Of a stretch of DNA of 64,000 nt, positions 22,637 to 35,023 are shown one piece after another. A program made the translations under genes and the position numbers. The stretch is from Pleurodeles waltl (lineage: Eukaryota > Chordata > Amphibia > Caudata > Salamandridae): the NCBI RefSeq assembly GCF_031143425.1, contig NC_090438.1, positions 775,879,138-775,943,137 on the forward strand. The letters run 5' to 3'. Within the stretch, counting starts at the first letter, position 1, and each line of letters begins with the position of its first letter. A model generated the notes under the pieces. That model did no database searches. It was not told the origin of the DNA and was given only the letters and a program-made list of their open reading frames with translations.

Positions 22637-25600
22637 GAAAACAAATCACAATTTAGGCACTTCATCTTTATTGTTTTTCATATATCACTGTGTGTACCAA
22701 TATATTTCATATTCAAATATGGATGTTTTCTATTGAACAGAAATCCCTTTTACGCCTCAATTATGATGCTAAGTTACATGTCTATATAAGGCCCATAAGC
22801 CATTTTATTTAGAGTAGTATGATTGCACAGTCCTGCAAATTGTAATCTTGTTTTGATAGTTGGAAGCTGGATGCAAGGTTTTAGGAGAATAATTAACTCC
22901 GTATTGCATTCATTAATTATATCTTCCCCTCCAGGTTGCCTCACACTTCCTCTAGGAGAAGATTCTGCCATCTACCCATTTGCTGTGTTTTTGTTGAATG
23001 TAATAGGTGTCTATCACCTGATTAGGTTTCATAGAATTGTATTGAGCGAAAATGCATATATACTGAATAAGATTCACGTATTTTGACATTATGCTCCAAC
23101 TGACTCTTTTCTAGTGAGAACGCTGGTCAGTTGAAATGGCAAATGTTTTTATTTATTTGCTTTGCTGCTTACTATGATTGCCTTAAACACATGCTCGGCT
23201 AGAGGGCTTCCTAGCCTGTTGTGTTTACCACCAATTGAAAATCAGCATTAAAGTGGAAGAATGCCAAACCTGCACCAGAGGGACACATTGTTGAGGGCAA
23301 GGTCCAGTTTGTATGGAACTAGCATGTGGAAGGAAGTATCAGCGGTCACTCAATGAGTCACTGTTTTTCATGATTGCACAGCACAAAAGGATCAAAGGTC
23401 ACTCCGTGAGTCATTGACTTTCGCGATAGCACTACATCAATGCAACCTTTAATGTGCTTTTTAGTTAGCTAATTCTTATTGATCAGTCTGCTTGCAGGTA
23501 CACACAAGACTTATGGTATTCTCTAGGTATTATTTTGTTTTTTTTATTTTTATTTTGTTTTTTAATAATTAAGACTTCGTATAAGTTGTTTGTCAGTCCT
23601 TCAATTACTCACCACCCGTGAGAGTTATCATGTTCTAAAAATTTTCGCCAGCCTAAGGCTTGCTGCTGAACAGGGTCATGATACCTAAAAGAATCATAGA
23701 CTTAAAATAATTGAATGGGCTGACATATGCCCCCAAGCACTAAAACAAGCTCATCAATATGCTTTACTTTCACTTTGGTGTAATGACATTCGCATGCCCT
23801 GCGTGCTGATAGTCATTACAAAAAGGAGAAAATGCTGGGTGGAAAGGGCGGGGGGAATCTCTTCCAGAGTAGCTTGAGTTCAAAATGAAGGACTCTCTCT
23901 AGTGCACCCACATTTAAAGGGTTAAGAGGAAGGTGAGCTGTTGAGCTTGTTCCGTTGTTTAATAGTAACACCATATGTTATGTCTTTTAGCTAGATTATC
24001 GTTTAACCTTCTGACTTCTGTGGACCCCCACTGAATCATTAGTGGTATCTGCGGACAACCACCTAGCCATTATTCGAACCTGGGGACCCCACAGACTATT
24101 GTCCTCAATACACTTTACAGACCCTATTGTATCCTCAGACCGCAGGTTAAGAACCAATGTGCCAGATTATTAGTGAATACAATTTTTACGTTATGATTGA
24201 GGGCGGGAGCTTTGCATTTGTATGAGTTATGACTTAGGGAGATTTTTGGGTAATTAATAAATTGCAAAGTTTAAACAACTCTGAAATTTCAGGGTTTTTT
24301 GTTTTGAGAGCATGGCATACCTTCAATTTACCTTGCATTATTTCTTCGATAAACTGTATTACACTGGCCTCAATAGTTATGGTTAGATGAGAGTTTTCGT
24401 TATAAAGCCTTTTTGGTTTTTATCAACCTTTTGTGCAGTTTGAATATGCGCAAAACCTTCCAGAATCATTTCCACTTACAATTTCTTCGTGGCATGCTTT
24501 GTGCAGATCGCTCATGCAGGGGCCACAAAAGTGCTGTTTCCCATTTTAATTCCCATCAGATTTTTTATTTTATTTTTTTAAAATGTTTTTTTTTTTTTTT
24601 TCCCCTCTACAGAGTAAAATAAATTTGTTATGAAAGTATAACTTAACTCAAGTGTCTGCTTGGTGTAAATTCCTCATGAGTTGGCGTTTAAAACCTGTGC
24701 CCAGGTTGGCTGTGAAGAGGTTACCTTTTTTTTTTTTTTTTTATTTTTTTTTTAAGATCTGGACTGTTAACTTGCTGATCTATACAAAACCTAAACTGCT
24801 TAACTCCGTGACTTAAAGTTAAAAACCAAAAAAATACCTCCAGTCCGATTGGTTGAGTGCTTGTTCTTCCATCCGCAATTTTGGAATTTAAACTATTGGA
24901 TTAGCTTGATGAAACACCAGGAAAAAATGTTGCTGCTGCTATTACAGAATGTGGAGACTCTACACCCTGAGAGTAATAATGAAAGGGCTTCTTAGTGGGC
25001 AGGGTAAACACACCTTGATTTCCCCCCCAGCCCCATTTGGGTTCCCCAAAGGGACCCTTACTAGTGGTTGGTTTTTATTTAGAACAAAAACAGCTCTTCC
25101 TTCACAATTTTGCACTCATTCTGTTCCCATCGAGGGGCTGTGAACATGGCTTAAGTTTCACAGGCATGGTGGCCACATTCCCACAGCAAGCATCACAGAC
25201 TTACATTGGCTAATTGTAGTTGTGGCTATAGTTCCGGAATCGCATATCCTGAAAAGGTTCCTGCAGCCACCTAGTGGTCAGAATCTGTTCACATTCGCTG
25301 TACATGGCCAAAGACCTTTTGTAGCAGGGGTTAGTTGCTCAGTGGATGGTGGATGCAGGGCTTGGCCTGAGATGTATTCTGTGGTTTGCAGTGTGCCCAT
25401 CCCCACTGTGTATCCCCACTGTGTATGGCCAGAGGCTGTGCACAATACAGATTGGGCTACCAGAGGAAAGAGGATTGCCTGTTGTGGCTGGAGACCAGGT
25501 CCTGTAGGGAACTTACATTGTACGTGGCAGTCTGCAGTGATCTGTGCATTTTGGAAGAAAAACATTCTGAGAAGCCAGCCGAAGCCAATTCTGTTTAATG

Positions 25601-25684
25601 CAAAACAAATATAGCACGTGGAAAAAATATTCTAGCTTGAATTGCAGTTTCGGCTCATTGGTGCTTTTCCGTCTGAAGCATACA

Positions 25685-26410
25685 ATACCCTTTTTTACAT
25701 TTATTTTTACATTTTCAATCTAACATTTATGGAGCACAGCAAATCGCCTGCAAGTCTTGAGGTGCTGGAGCTATATGCTGCTCCTTGGAGGTATAATCTT
25801 TTGAATATCCAGGTCTTTAATTCTCATCTGAATCACTGGAGTGACAGTGTGGTCCTGAGGTGCAGGGGGAGGTTGTGCCAATCCTTGGCTGCCAGGTGTG
25901 AGAATGAGCATCCTCAGCTGTTGGCTCAACAGATCTGTTTGGTGTTCCTCTGCAAGGGAGAGTGAAACTGATCAGATGTCTCATGGGTTGGTGGAACATC
26001 AGGTGTTTGTGCTGGTGGGTCGGCATCTTGAACTGGTATCCCTTCTGAATTGGGAGGCAGTGTAGTTTCTTGAGATGGGGTGTGTTGTGGTAGAGAGTAT
26101 GAGTCTTGCAGCTGAGTTCTGTGTTGTCAGGGGTGTGTTCTGATTCCCATATGGAGCGTGTTTCCATAGTCCAGTCAGCTGGTAATGATGGTCGTTCTGA
26201 AGTTTACTTGAAGCCACCTGAAGATCTCGTGGAGCATGCGAAGGGTGTGGAAGCAGGCAGATAAGACTCATCTTTTTTCTTAATACATAGCTTGCTATCC
26301 AGGACGATGCTGAGGTTGTGGGCGTAGTCTTTTGAGTTGGGGGAGGGTGCCGAGCTCTATGGGCTACGATGGTCCATGGTGAGGTGGTGGTTCCAAAGAT
26401 GAAGACTGCC
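25685..26410 (-). pseudogene. L2-type LINE 3' fragment
   Basis: Read on the minus strand, broken frames give the C-terminal order seen in the L2 copy at 1998-3845: an ELGTLPQ segment, HNLSIVLDSKLCIKKK, a TSRLDYGN-like segment, NSAARLI, and LPIQKGYQFKMPTHQHKHL, then a short 3' tail near 25690. Many frameshifts and substitutions make it old. It lies in DEK intron 1, antisense to DEK. Confidence 0.65.
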
Positions 26411-28575
26411 GAGACAGATACAAACTCCAGTTTGTATCATTGCAACTGAAAGATAAGAATCACAATGCCAGAACAATCCACACTAGTGACATGTTCCCAT
26501 ACTGACATCTTTGGAACGGTTCAATTTCAAATCTGTGTGGGAATCTGGTTCAGACCCCTGTTATTTCTGAAGCTTCCCCATGTTGAATGCTGGACCCCCA
26601 TACCTGATAGTATTTCCTGCTGCAACCCCTAGTACGGTAGGTGGTCTCTTCGGCAATCAAACATTTTTCCATGCCTCTGGCCATTTGATGAGTATCCATG
26701 GTTCTTTTTCACCATGTACAGGGGATGACAAGCTGGGTAACTACAAACCCAACTGTTAACAGGAAAATAAATGTATTTTGGTTTAGGTTAATGGAGAATA
26801 AAGTATTTGTCAAATCTGTGGCTGAAAAATATGTGGGTGAAAGGGGTATGATAAGAATGGTGGACAGATTTGGCCCCACAGGGAATTTGGGCTTCGTATG
26901 CACAACCGGAGAAACTGGGATTTCCAAACATGCGCCTTTGTTTCTCCAGGACTTCCTCTTTAATCAGTGCTGATTAAAATTTCCCGCAATCACACACTCC
27001 CAATGAAATATGGAACTTGGGGCAGCTCAGTATTCTTCCAGCATCAGATTTGTTTAAAGCTCAGACATCGACTGTTAGATTTGTTAACACAATATCAGGT
27101 AAACCATCCAAAACATCAGATTCATCTTCAGTATGATGTACACACAATTGAGAGATAAATGGATATTGATAACCGCTTTCAAAGAAAACTTATTGTGTTT
27201 AAAAAAAAAAAAAAAAAAAAAAGTCATTTTCAGTGAATCTAGACCGAACAACTTAAAGGTACTTTTGTCAGAAACCACAAAATGTTTGTCAGTAATTGGA
27301 CCAATGGTAGAAATTGAAGACTGACTTAATAGGCCTTGTAATTCTAACATAAGTCCCCATGGAGGAGTTGGCCATCCCTGAGAGGGGTACGTAGGGAACA
27401 GTATTAGGTGATACTGTGGAGTAAGTGGCATCAGTCTCTGAGGAACCTAACATTACCATGAACCTCTGTATCAACATAAAGACCCTTCTGGGCAACTGAC
27501 CTTGCAGGCACCATTACTCCTCTTGTCCCTCCTGTGCACCCGTATGCTTCATACTAATCCTCACCATGAGGACCTTGGGCCATCATTTGATGTGGTGTGT
27601 GGTCTAGTTGCTGGTCAAAATAATTACTGTTCTTTAGAAGCCTCCACCTCTCTGGGTTTGCGTGCTGCCACAGAATGCCCTGTAACCTTTAAGTGGTATT
27701 AAACTGCTGTAACTGTTCAACCATCAACATGGTTTTAGTATCCTTTCGTTGCTTCTTTTTATTAAGCGCCCCCCCCCATCCACAACATCCAAAGCAATAT
27801 TAAGCATTGGCCAATATCTTATCAAGTGGTTCCACTGACAAGCAAGAAATAAGTATCTGGAGGCATTTCTTAACTGTAGGCAGTAAACCTTGTACAAATG
27901 CAAGGACTAGGGCAGAAGTAGAACCAGGTTCATCGATTTCCAACCCAATATGGGTTTTAAAAGCATTTAACTTCTCATGATGACAATGAACAGATTAATC
28001 TATATATATATTTTTTTTCTCCTACCTGAAATATTTGATTTTAATCCGTACAATTACTAGGAACAAATTGATTGAGACATTCAATTTGTGGCAGGTCCAA
28101 AGTGTCCTAGGAAAGGGAACCATTGGCTTGTCTATATGGCTCTTCCTTTGGGCACTACACGTTTTGATCAGTTTTAACCTTCGCCCGCAGTTCTGAAGGT
28201 ATAGTCATGGAAAACCATAGTATCTGGGTCTTTCCTGGCCAAGTCACCTAATTTCAATCAATACCTTTTCTACTTTCGAAAACCATGCGTCTCGTCAATT
28301 AGAACATCTATCTTGGCCTATGGGCTATAACCGTCTGACGTGTAACATCTCTGATTTTTGCCTCTTCAGTTTATTTTCCTTTTTGTTGTCCTTTATCTCT
28401 TGTACCTTCCTTTATCTCTTGATCACATTTGTCCACCTCATCTCTCCATTATTGTATTTTTGGATACAGTTAACTTATCAAAGACCTAGCTTCCTTCCTA
28501 TATACCATACTCCTTTACCCAGTGTCAGTCATTTAATTCAGCATCCCAGGGTGCTAGTAATTGCTGTTTAGCACC

Positions 28576-31491
28576 TGTAGGAGGCTGGCCCGACTTGTAG
28601 TGGGTACCAGAGGTACTTGCATCTTGTGCCAGGTCCAGTTATCCCTTATTAGTGTAGAAGAGGTGTTTCTAGCAGTTTAGGCTGATAGAAGGTAGCTATG
28701 GCAAAGCAGCTTAGGCTGAACTAGGAGACATGTAAAGCTCCTACTCTACCACTGGTGTCATATGCACAATATCATAAAACACAATACACAGAAGTACTAA
28801 AAATAAAGGTACTTTATATTTATGACAATATGCCAAAAGTATCTTGGTGAGTACCCTCAGTATGAGGATAAAATATATACACAAGATACATGTACACAAT
28901 ACCAAAAATTTGCAGTAATAGCAAAAGGAAGTAATGCAAGCAATGTAAAGTTACAGTAGATTGCAATAGGAGCACATAGGTATAGGGACAAACCATATAC
29001 TCCCAAAAGTGGAATGCGAACCACGAATGGAAACCAAACCTATGTGAGCTTGTAGAGGGTCGCTGGGACTGTAAGAAAACAACAGTGAGGGTTAGAAAAA
29101 TAGCCCACCCCAAGACCCTGGAAGGTAGGTGTAAAGTGAACCTACTACCCCCAGAGAGCACAGAAACCGTGATAGGGGGATTCTGCAGGAAGAACAAACA
29201 CCAGCAATGCAACAGTGGATTTCCAGACCTGAGTACCTGTAAGATAAGGGGACCAAGTCCAAGAGTCGCGACGGTGTCGAGAGTGGGCAGGAGCCCAAGA
29301 AATGCCAGCTGAGGGAGCAAGGAAGCTGCCACCTGTTGGAAGAAACTTGGTGTTCTGCAAGAACGAAGAGGACTAGGAACTTCCCCTTTGGAGGATGGAT
29401 GTCCCACGTCGTGAAGAAGCTTGCAGAGGTGTTCCCATGCAGAAAGACCTCAAACAAGCCTTGCTAGCTGCAAGGGTCGCGGTTAGGGTTTTTGGATGCT
29501 GCTGGGTCCCAGGAGGGACCAGGATGTCACCAGTTGGATGAGGAGACAGGGGGCGCCCAGCAACGTAGGGAGCTCTCACAGAAGCAGGCAGCACCCGCAG
29601 AAGTACCTGAACAGGCACTTGGAAGAAAAGTGAACCGGAGTCCACCCGAAGTCAGAAAAGGGAGTCCCACGACGCCGGAGGACAACTCAGAAGGTTGTGC
29701 ACTGCAGGTTAGAGTTTCGGGGACCCAGGCTTGGCTGTGCACGAAGGAAATCCTGGAAGAGTGCACAGGAGCCGGAGCAGCTGCAAATCACGCGGTACCC
29801 AGCAATGCAGTCTAGCGTGAGGAGGCAAGGACTTACCTCCACCAAACTTGGACTGAAGAGTCACTGGACTGTGGGAGTCACTTGGACAGAGTTGCTGAGT
29901 TCCAGGGACCACGCTCGTCGTGCTGAGAGGGGACCCAGAGGACCGGTGATGCAGTCTTTTGTTGCCTGTGGTTGCAGGTGGAAGATTCCGTCGACCCACG
30001 GGAGATTTCTTCAGAGCTCCTTGTGCAGAGAGGAGGCAGGCTACCCCCAGAGCATGCACCACCTGGAAACAGTCGAGAAAGCCGGCAGGATAAAGCGATA
30101 CAAGGTTGTTAGTAGTCGTCTTGCTACTTTGTTACCATTTTGCAGGCGTCCTGAGCAGTCAGCGGTTGATCCTTTGGCAGAAGGTGAAGAGGGCGATGCA
30201 GAGAAACTCTGGTGAGATCCCCAAAGCAGAGACCCTAAATAGCCAGAAAAGGAGGTTTGGCTACCAAGGAAGGAGGATTGGCTACCAAGAGAGATAAGAG
30301 CCTATCAGAAGGAGCCTCTGACCTCACCTGCTGGCACTGGCCACCCAGAGCAGTCCAGTGTGCCACAAACACCTCTGTTTCCAAGATGGCAGAGGTCTGG
30401 GACACACTGGAGGAGCTCTGGGCACCTCCCCTGGGAGGTGCAGGTCAGGGGAGTGGTCACTCCCCTTTCCTTTGTCCAGTTTCGCGCCAGAGCAGGGCTG
30501 GGGGATCCCTGAACCGGTGTAGACTGGCTTATACAGAGATGGGCACCATCTGTGCCCATCAAAGCATTTCCAGAGGCTGGGGGAGGCTACTCCTCCCCAG
30601 CCTTCACACCTATTTCCAAAGGGAGAGGGTGTTACACCCTGTCTCTGAGGAAGTCCTTTGTTCTGCCTTCCTGGGCCAGGGCTGCCTGGACCCCAGGAGG
30701 GCAGAAACCTGTCTGAGGGGTTGGCAGCAGCTGCAGTGGAGACCCCGGAAAGGCAGTTTGGCAGTACCTGGGTTCTGTGCTAGAGACCCTGGGGATCATG
30801 GAATTGTCCCCCCAATGCCAGAATGGCATTGGGGTGACAATTCCATGATCTTAGACATGTTACATGGCCATGTTCGGAGTTACCATTGTGACGCTGTACA
30901 TAGGTAGTGACCTATGTACAGTGCACGCGTGTAATGGTGTCCCCGCACTCACAAAGTCCGGGGAATTTGCCCTGAACGATGTGGGGGCACCTTGGCTAGT
31001 TCACCAGGTGAAGGTTAGACGTATAGGTGACTTATAAGTTAAGTGCAGTGGTAAATGGCTGTGAAATAACGTGGGCGTTATTTCACGCAGGCTGCAGTGG
31101 CAGGCCTGTGTAAGAATTGTCAGAGCTCCCTATGGGTGGCAAAAGAAATGCTGCAGCCCTTAGGGATCTCCTGGAACCCCAATACCCCGGGTACCTCAGT
31201 ACCATATACTAGGGAATTATAAGGGTGTACCAGTATGCCAATGTGAATTGGTAAACTTAGTCACTAGCCTGTTAGTGACAAATTTGGAAAGCAGAGAGAG
31301 CATAACCACTGAGGTTCTGGTTAGCAGAGCCTCAGTGAGACAGTTAGGCATCACACATGGAACGCATACAGGGCACATACTTATGAGCAATGGGGCCCTG
31401 TCTGGCAGGGTCCCAGTGACACATAGACTAAAACAACATATATACAGTGAAATATGGGGGTAACATGCCAGGCAAGATGGTACTTTCCTAC
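28576..31491 (-). mobile_element. Family A repeat, copy 2 (2.9 kb, non-coding)
   Basis: Starts TGTAGGAGGCTGGCC and ends GGTACTTTCCTAC. Flanking GCACC at 28571-28575 and 31492-31496 is a perfect 5-bp target duplication if the last A of the element is lost. It matches copy 1 (7523-13768) in reverse orientation over its whole length. On the element's sense strand a poly(A)-type signal lies near 28800-28806, close to the 3' end. The element's 5' third (30422-31086) is a series of palindromes. Open frames of up to 216 codons occur on both strands but show no family motif and are not shared with copy 1. Confidence 0.8.
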
Positions 31492-31796
31492 GCACCAGGG
31501 TGCCACTGAGCAAAAGAGAAGAGCATAAGTTTGTGCTCTATATCCCAAATCTCGTGCACCATCCCATTCATTGCTCTTTCCTTCAATGCGACCAATTCCT
31601 GAATCCTCTCCACTTTGTAGCAAACATTGGACTAACTCCCTCCCTCTCTCAATCTCTTGGTGTCACTCTTCGACCTGTTCCCCTCACCTTTTTCCTGATC
31701 CTACCTTTACCTTTCTTTCTCTCACTCTCTTCATTGCCTGCCTGAATCACACTGTAGAGAGGAGGCCGTCTATCCAAAAGTCCCTCTATTATTAGG

Positions 31797-32245
31797 GTCG
31801 AGCCTGCGTTGCATGCGTATCGCAGCAAGACTTGTGTTTAGAAAAGGGCTCGGAGCCATGTCAACTTCACGTCAGTGTTTTTTATTGGTTCATGGGCTTG
31901 CCTAATAAAATCTGCTTGCTTTCATTAGTCGAAGGCACGCATAAGTCATTCCTGTTCCGGAGGCTAGCCCTCCTCGAGCGCAGCGACCAAGTACAGAAAA
32001 CATGCGAGGCTCGCTGTTTTCCATCGGGCTCGTGGACTTCTTTTTCTCTAATTTACTAGCGTGATCTCGCTTGGCAGAAGTCGAGCGCTTTACATAGTTA
32101 ATTTCACTTTATCGGGTTACGTACATAAATGCACTTTTGCCCGATAGGTGAAAAGTCGGGTTAGGAGTTTACAACGCGATCAGCTCTAACATGAGCAAAC
32201 GCGAGACCCGTTGCATTGTAAATGCTCGTTAGATCTGCCGCCGCC
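31797..32245 (+). repeat. SINE-like repeat, copy 2
   Basis: A sense-oriented partner of the 22264-22636 copy, with clear but diverged similarity over about 370 bp. It begins GGTCGAGCCTGCGTTGCATG. It is rich in CG dinucleotides (for example GCGATC and CGAGCG) compared with its neighbours. It ends near a CCG run (32236-32252). No coding frame. Confidence 0.6.
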
Positions 32246-32879
32246 GCCGCCTCCTCCTGTTGTGGCCCCAAAGGCTGTGCCACAAACCTTACTTTCTGCC
32301 AAAACTTATTTGCACCAGTATCCCTTATGCTTCTGCACACTCTTGGACTGTCTAAAGTCATATAACTCCTGTTTCAGTGTATTACATACCAGCTCCTTTT
32401 TCACATACTTTGGTTGAGTGACATGTGTCCCATTCATTGAAGGAGGTAAGTAACTTTCACTTGTAGGAAAAGGCATAAGAGAACATTTTTCCATTCATCA
32501 GATTCCATAGTTCTCCATGGATATTTTATGCTGACTAGGGGCACTCCTAAGGCAATAGCGTAGGACTTACTCAGTGCTGTTTCATGCAATATTATTCTTG
32601 TAATTTGTGGGTGTCTCTACTTTGAGTTTGGTTTAGTAAGGGGTTGCTGGAAGTGAGGGAGGGTTTATCATGTGTGAAATTAATTTACCAGAATGTCCTA
32701 AGTGAGCAGTTTTGCATTGCCAATCCTGTCATTCTCCTCTTTGGATTAATCCCCTGGAGTGGTAGCTCTGAAATGCCATGCCCTCTGAAAATACCTAATT
32801 TTTCATGGACTGAATTCCAGGGGGATGTATGGTTTCACACGTTGAATAGTAACTTTTGTTTTTAAAATTCTATCTTTAG

Positions 32880-33083
32880 TTATGGCCACCACACTTGCAG
32901 CAGAAGGTGTTGTAGATGCAGAAGAATCTGAAATGAAGGAGACACCAGAGGAGGAAGGTGGTGAGGAGCATGATTTGGAACTAAAGCGTGATTCTTCTGA
33001 TGAAGAGGAGACCAAGCACAAAGCAGATTCTGAAGAGGAGGAGGAAAGCAATGAAGAGGGTTATGATGAGGAAGAAGAAAAAG
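32880..33083 (+). CDS. DEK: DEK exon 2: start codon and acidic N-terminus
   Basis: The acceptor is CTATCTTTAG, the ATG is at 32882-32884 and the donor is AAG|GTACAT. The exon encodes residues 1-67 plus one base (phase 1). The protein begins MATTLAAEGVVDAEESEM; the AAEG match to the human DEK N-terminus (MSASAPAAEG) supports this start. Residues 12-67 are strongly acidic (runs of E and D), as in DEK. DEK is a nuclear chromatin protein that binds and supercoils DNA, with roles in chromatin architecture, splicing and transcription (family knowledge). Confidence 0.93.
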
Positions 33084-33958
33084 GTACATGGTTTTAGCCT
33101 CCACACACACGTTCTGCTTTATCAACTTGTTTTCATTACTTTATTTGTAAGAATAGCACATCCTATATCGAAGATCAAAAAATAATCTGTGGAGGGAAAA
33201 CTAGTGGTAGTTCAAAACATAGTAAATGGTGCGTTAGAGGATATACAGATGGAAACACAGTGGTTTAATTTTAAGTATCTCAATAGCAACCTCAAGAGGA
33301 CCATGATGTAGAATTTCAGGACTAAAGATGTGCAAGTGTTTAACATGTTGGCAGCCCTTTTTGACAATTTCAAGCTTAATGATGCCTCCTTATCCCTTTT
33401 CATGTATTATCTATTGTTGCATAGTATGCAAGTTGTGCGCTAGTGTGCTGTTACTTTACTACTTGTGTGTTTAACATACTCACTTTTCGCAATTAAAGTG
33501 TAATTTTCTTGTAATGCAATTAAAACTTAAAGCACTTAAAGAGCACTCGGACATTTGGAGGTGTCATGGCAAAACCTAACTTTCACATTATGACACAACT
33601 TGCGCCAGAGTTGCTGTTTTTTGTTAAATGTCCCGAGAGCTTGCATACAACTGTCTGACCTCCTACCAGTTCACCTTCATTGTGGGTTATCTGTGAACCC
33701 AAACGCCATTAAGTACTTTGTATTGTAGGTAGTGTGGCATCCTTAATAGGACTGGTTGGGGGGGGGAAAAAAAAAAGATGCAACATGCCGTTTCACGACC
33801 ATACCTTTTCAGTTTATGTTCGGAACCTTAGGTTTTTTGCCCTTGCTGGTCAAAGAGCTGTAGGTGCTACAATTTGGGTTTTTATAGGCGCAGGTGAATA
33901 TTTATTTTGTTTTGCACTGCATTCTACACAATGACATCTGTTTTTATTACTTGTACAG
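33084..33958 (+). other. DEK: DEK intron 2
   Basis: 875 bp from donor GTACAT to acceptor TTGTACAG. It separates phase-1 exons. No element recognised; there is a G/A-rich run at 33758-33777. Confidence 0.85.
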
Positions 33959-34057
33959 AAAAGAGCCTAATTGTTGAAGGGAAGAGGGAGAAGAAGAAGG
34001 TAGAACGCCTGAGTTTGGAAATGTCTGTTCAGAAAAAAGGAGAAGAGGTGGTTGAAG
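33959..34057 (+). CDS. DEK: DEK exon 3
   Basis: 99 bp encoding residues 68-100 plus one base. It starts with EKSLIVEGKREKKKVERL, identical to human DEK over this stretch. The later part (SLEMSVQKKGEEVVEG) is diverged from human. The acceptor is GTACAG. The donor is AG|GCAAGT at 34058: the nearest GT four bases on would shift the frame and hit a stop in exon 4, so a GC donor is needed. Phase 1 in and phase 1 out. Confidence 0.93.
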
Positions 34058-34913
34058 GCAAGTTTTGATAACTTTTGTATCTTAGGCCATTATGAGACTT
34101 TATTCAATCATTACAATAGTTGATTTATCAGATGGAGGACCGAGGTTACCATCCAAGGGCACCACCCAGCAGCCTTCAGTGTTTGCATTTTGGAAAAATA
34201 TATAACTGGGTAGGAGGCATGTACAATGTAAACCTGTTTAATTACTGTGTATGTGAAGACCAATGGGATAGGAATGTGGGGGCACAGCATAAATCTACTC
34301 TAATGAACCATTCAATAAGTGACAATGATTCAGCAATCGTGCAGAAGTGTCTCGAAACATGCTGTGAAAATCGGAGTATTGTGTTTTTAGAAGTCATCCA
34401 CCTCTTTTGCTCCAGTGCAGACAATATTAGGTGGGGTCACACACTATTGTATTACGTGCCTTCTAATACTGAACTGTGTAGAACTTTGATATAGATTCCC
34501 AGTCTTAAGTTCAGGTACCACTACTAGCATATGATCACTCTGCAGAGCTTTGACAAGGTTGGAAACTTGTTTATTATACTAAATTGGGAAGTTTTTAACA
34601 GAATATGCCTTGGAATAGACATGAAGCAGCGTATAAGTGCCACGTAAATCCCCATACAAAATGACATGCCTTGAGAAGATACACAGCTACTTTACTCCCC
34701 GTAAGTAGCCCAGTGGAACACAAGTTTTGTGTCGCCCCACCCCCTCCCACCCCTTTTGCCGATTGATAAAAACAAAGCAATTGGCAGGTTAGGGTCTCTT
34801 AAAGTAATTTAACTATTCCCATTGATTTGAATTAACTTTGCTTGATTATCTTAATTGCAACCTACTGTATGAAAATGTATTCAACTTTCACTCTAATTAT
34901 CTTGTTCCTGCAG
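34058..34913 (+). other. DEK: DEK intron 3, GC-AG type
   Basis: 856 bp beginning GCAAGT and ending GTTCCTGCAG. The donor context AG|GCAAGT is the strong consensus of GC-AG introns, which are processed by the major spliceosome. A 124-codon frame at 34120-34494 has no motif and is not a gene. No repeat recognised. Confidence 0.88.
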
Positions 34914-35023
34914 GAAAGGGAGTGAAACTTGTAGATATTGAACGGGTACAATACTTTCTGAAGAAGAGGAAGTCTGACGAGCTAAGAGTTTTACACAGAT
35001 TACTTTTCAACAGGCTTGGAACA
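34914..35023 (+). CDS. DEK: DEK exon 4: start of the pseudo-SAP/DNA-binding core
   Basis: 110 bp encoding residues 101-137, ending in phase 0. It contains GKGVKLVDIERVQYFLKKRK and ELRVLHRLLFNRLGT, matching human GKGQKLCEIERIHFF and ELRNLHKLLYNRPGT. This is the first part of the central DNA-binding region. The donor is ACA|GTAAGT. Confidence 0.94.

Larger units (their letters stand above)
19768..32879 (+). other. DEK: DEK intron 1 (predicted)
   Basis: 13.1 kb from donor GTGAGC to acceptor CTATCTTTAG before 32880. Separately listed contents are SINE-like copies (22264-22636, 31797-32245), an L2 fragment (25685-26410) and family A copy 2 (28576-31491). The rest (19768-22263, 22637-25684, 26411-28575, 31492-31796, 32246-32879) holds no gene I can support. 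Minor items are a 22-nt A run at 27201-27222 and a short CCG run near 32236. A segment near 24010-24160 carries repeated GGACCCCA-like phrases and may be an old repeat. Confidence 0.55.

Noticed and set aside
29697..30907. Open frames of 172 and 216 codons on the + strand
   Set aside because: They lie antisense in family A copy 2, are not kept in copy 1, and arise from GC-rich palindromic sequence.
32236..32260. CCG run as a possible alternative DEK promoter or exon 1
   Set aside because: There is no good donor before exon 2 and no cluster of promoter motifs; the run ends a SINE-like repeat. Not fully excluded without transcript data.
33734..33934. Open frame in DEK intron 2 as an extra exon
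   Set aside because: Not homologous to DEK, and exons 2 and 3 join in frame without it.
34058..34063. GT donor four bases downstream (GCAA|GTTTTG) for exon 3
   Set aside because: It shifts the frame and gives a stop in exon 4; the GC donor keeps the frame and conserved residues.
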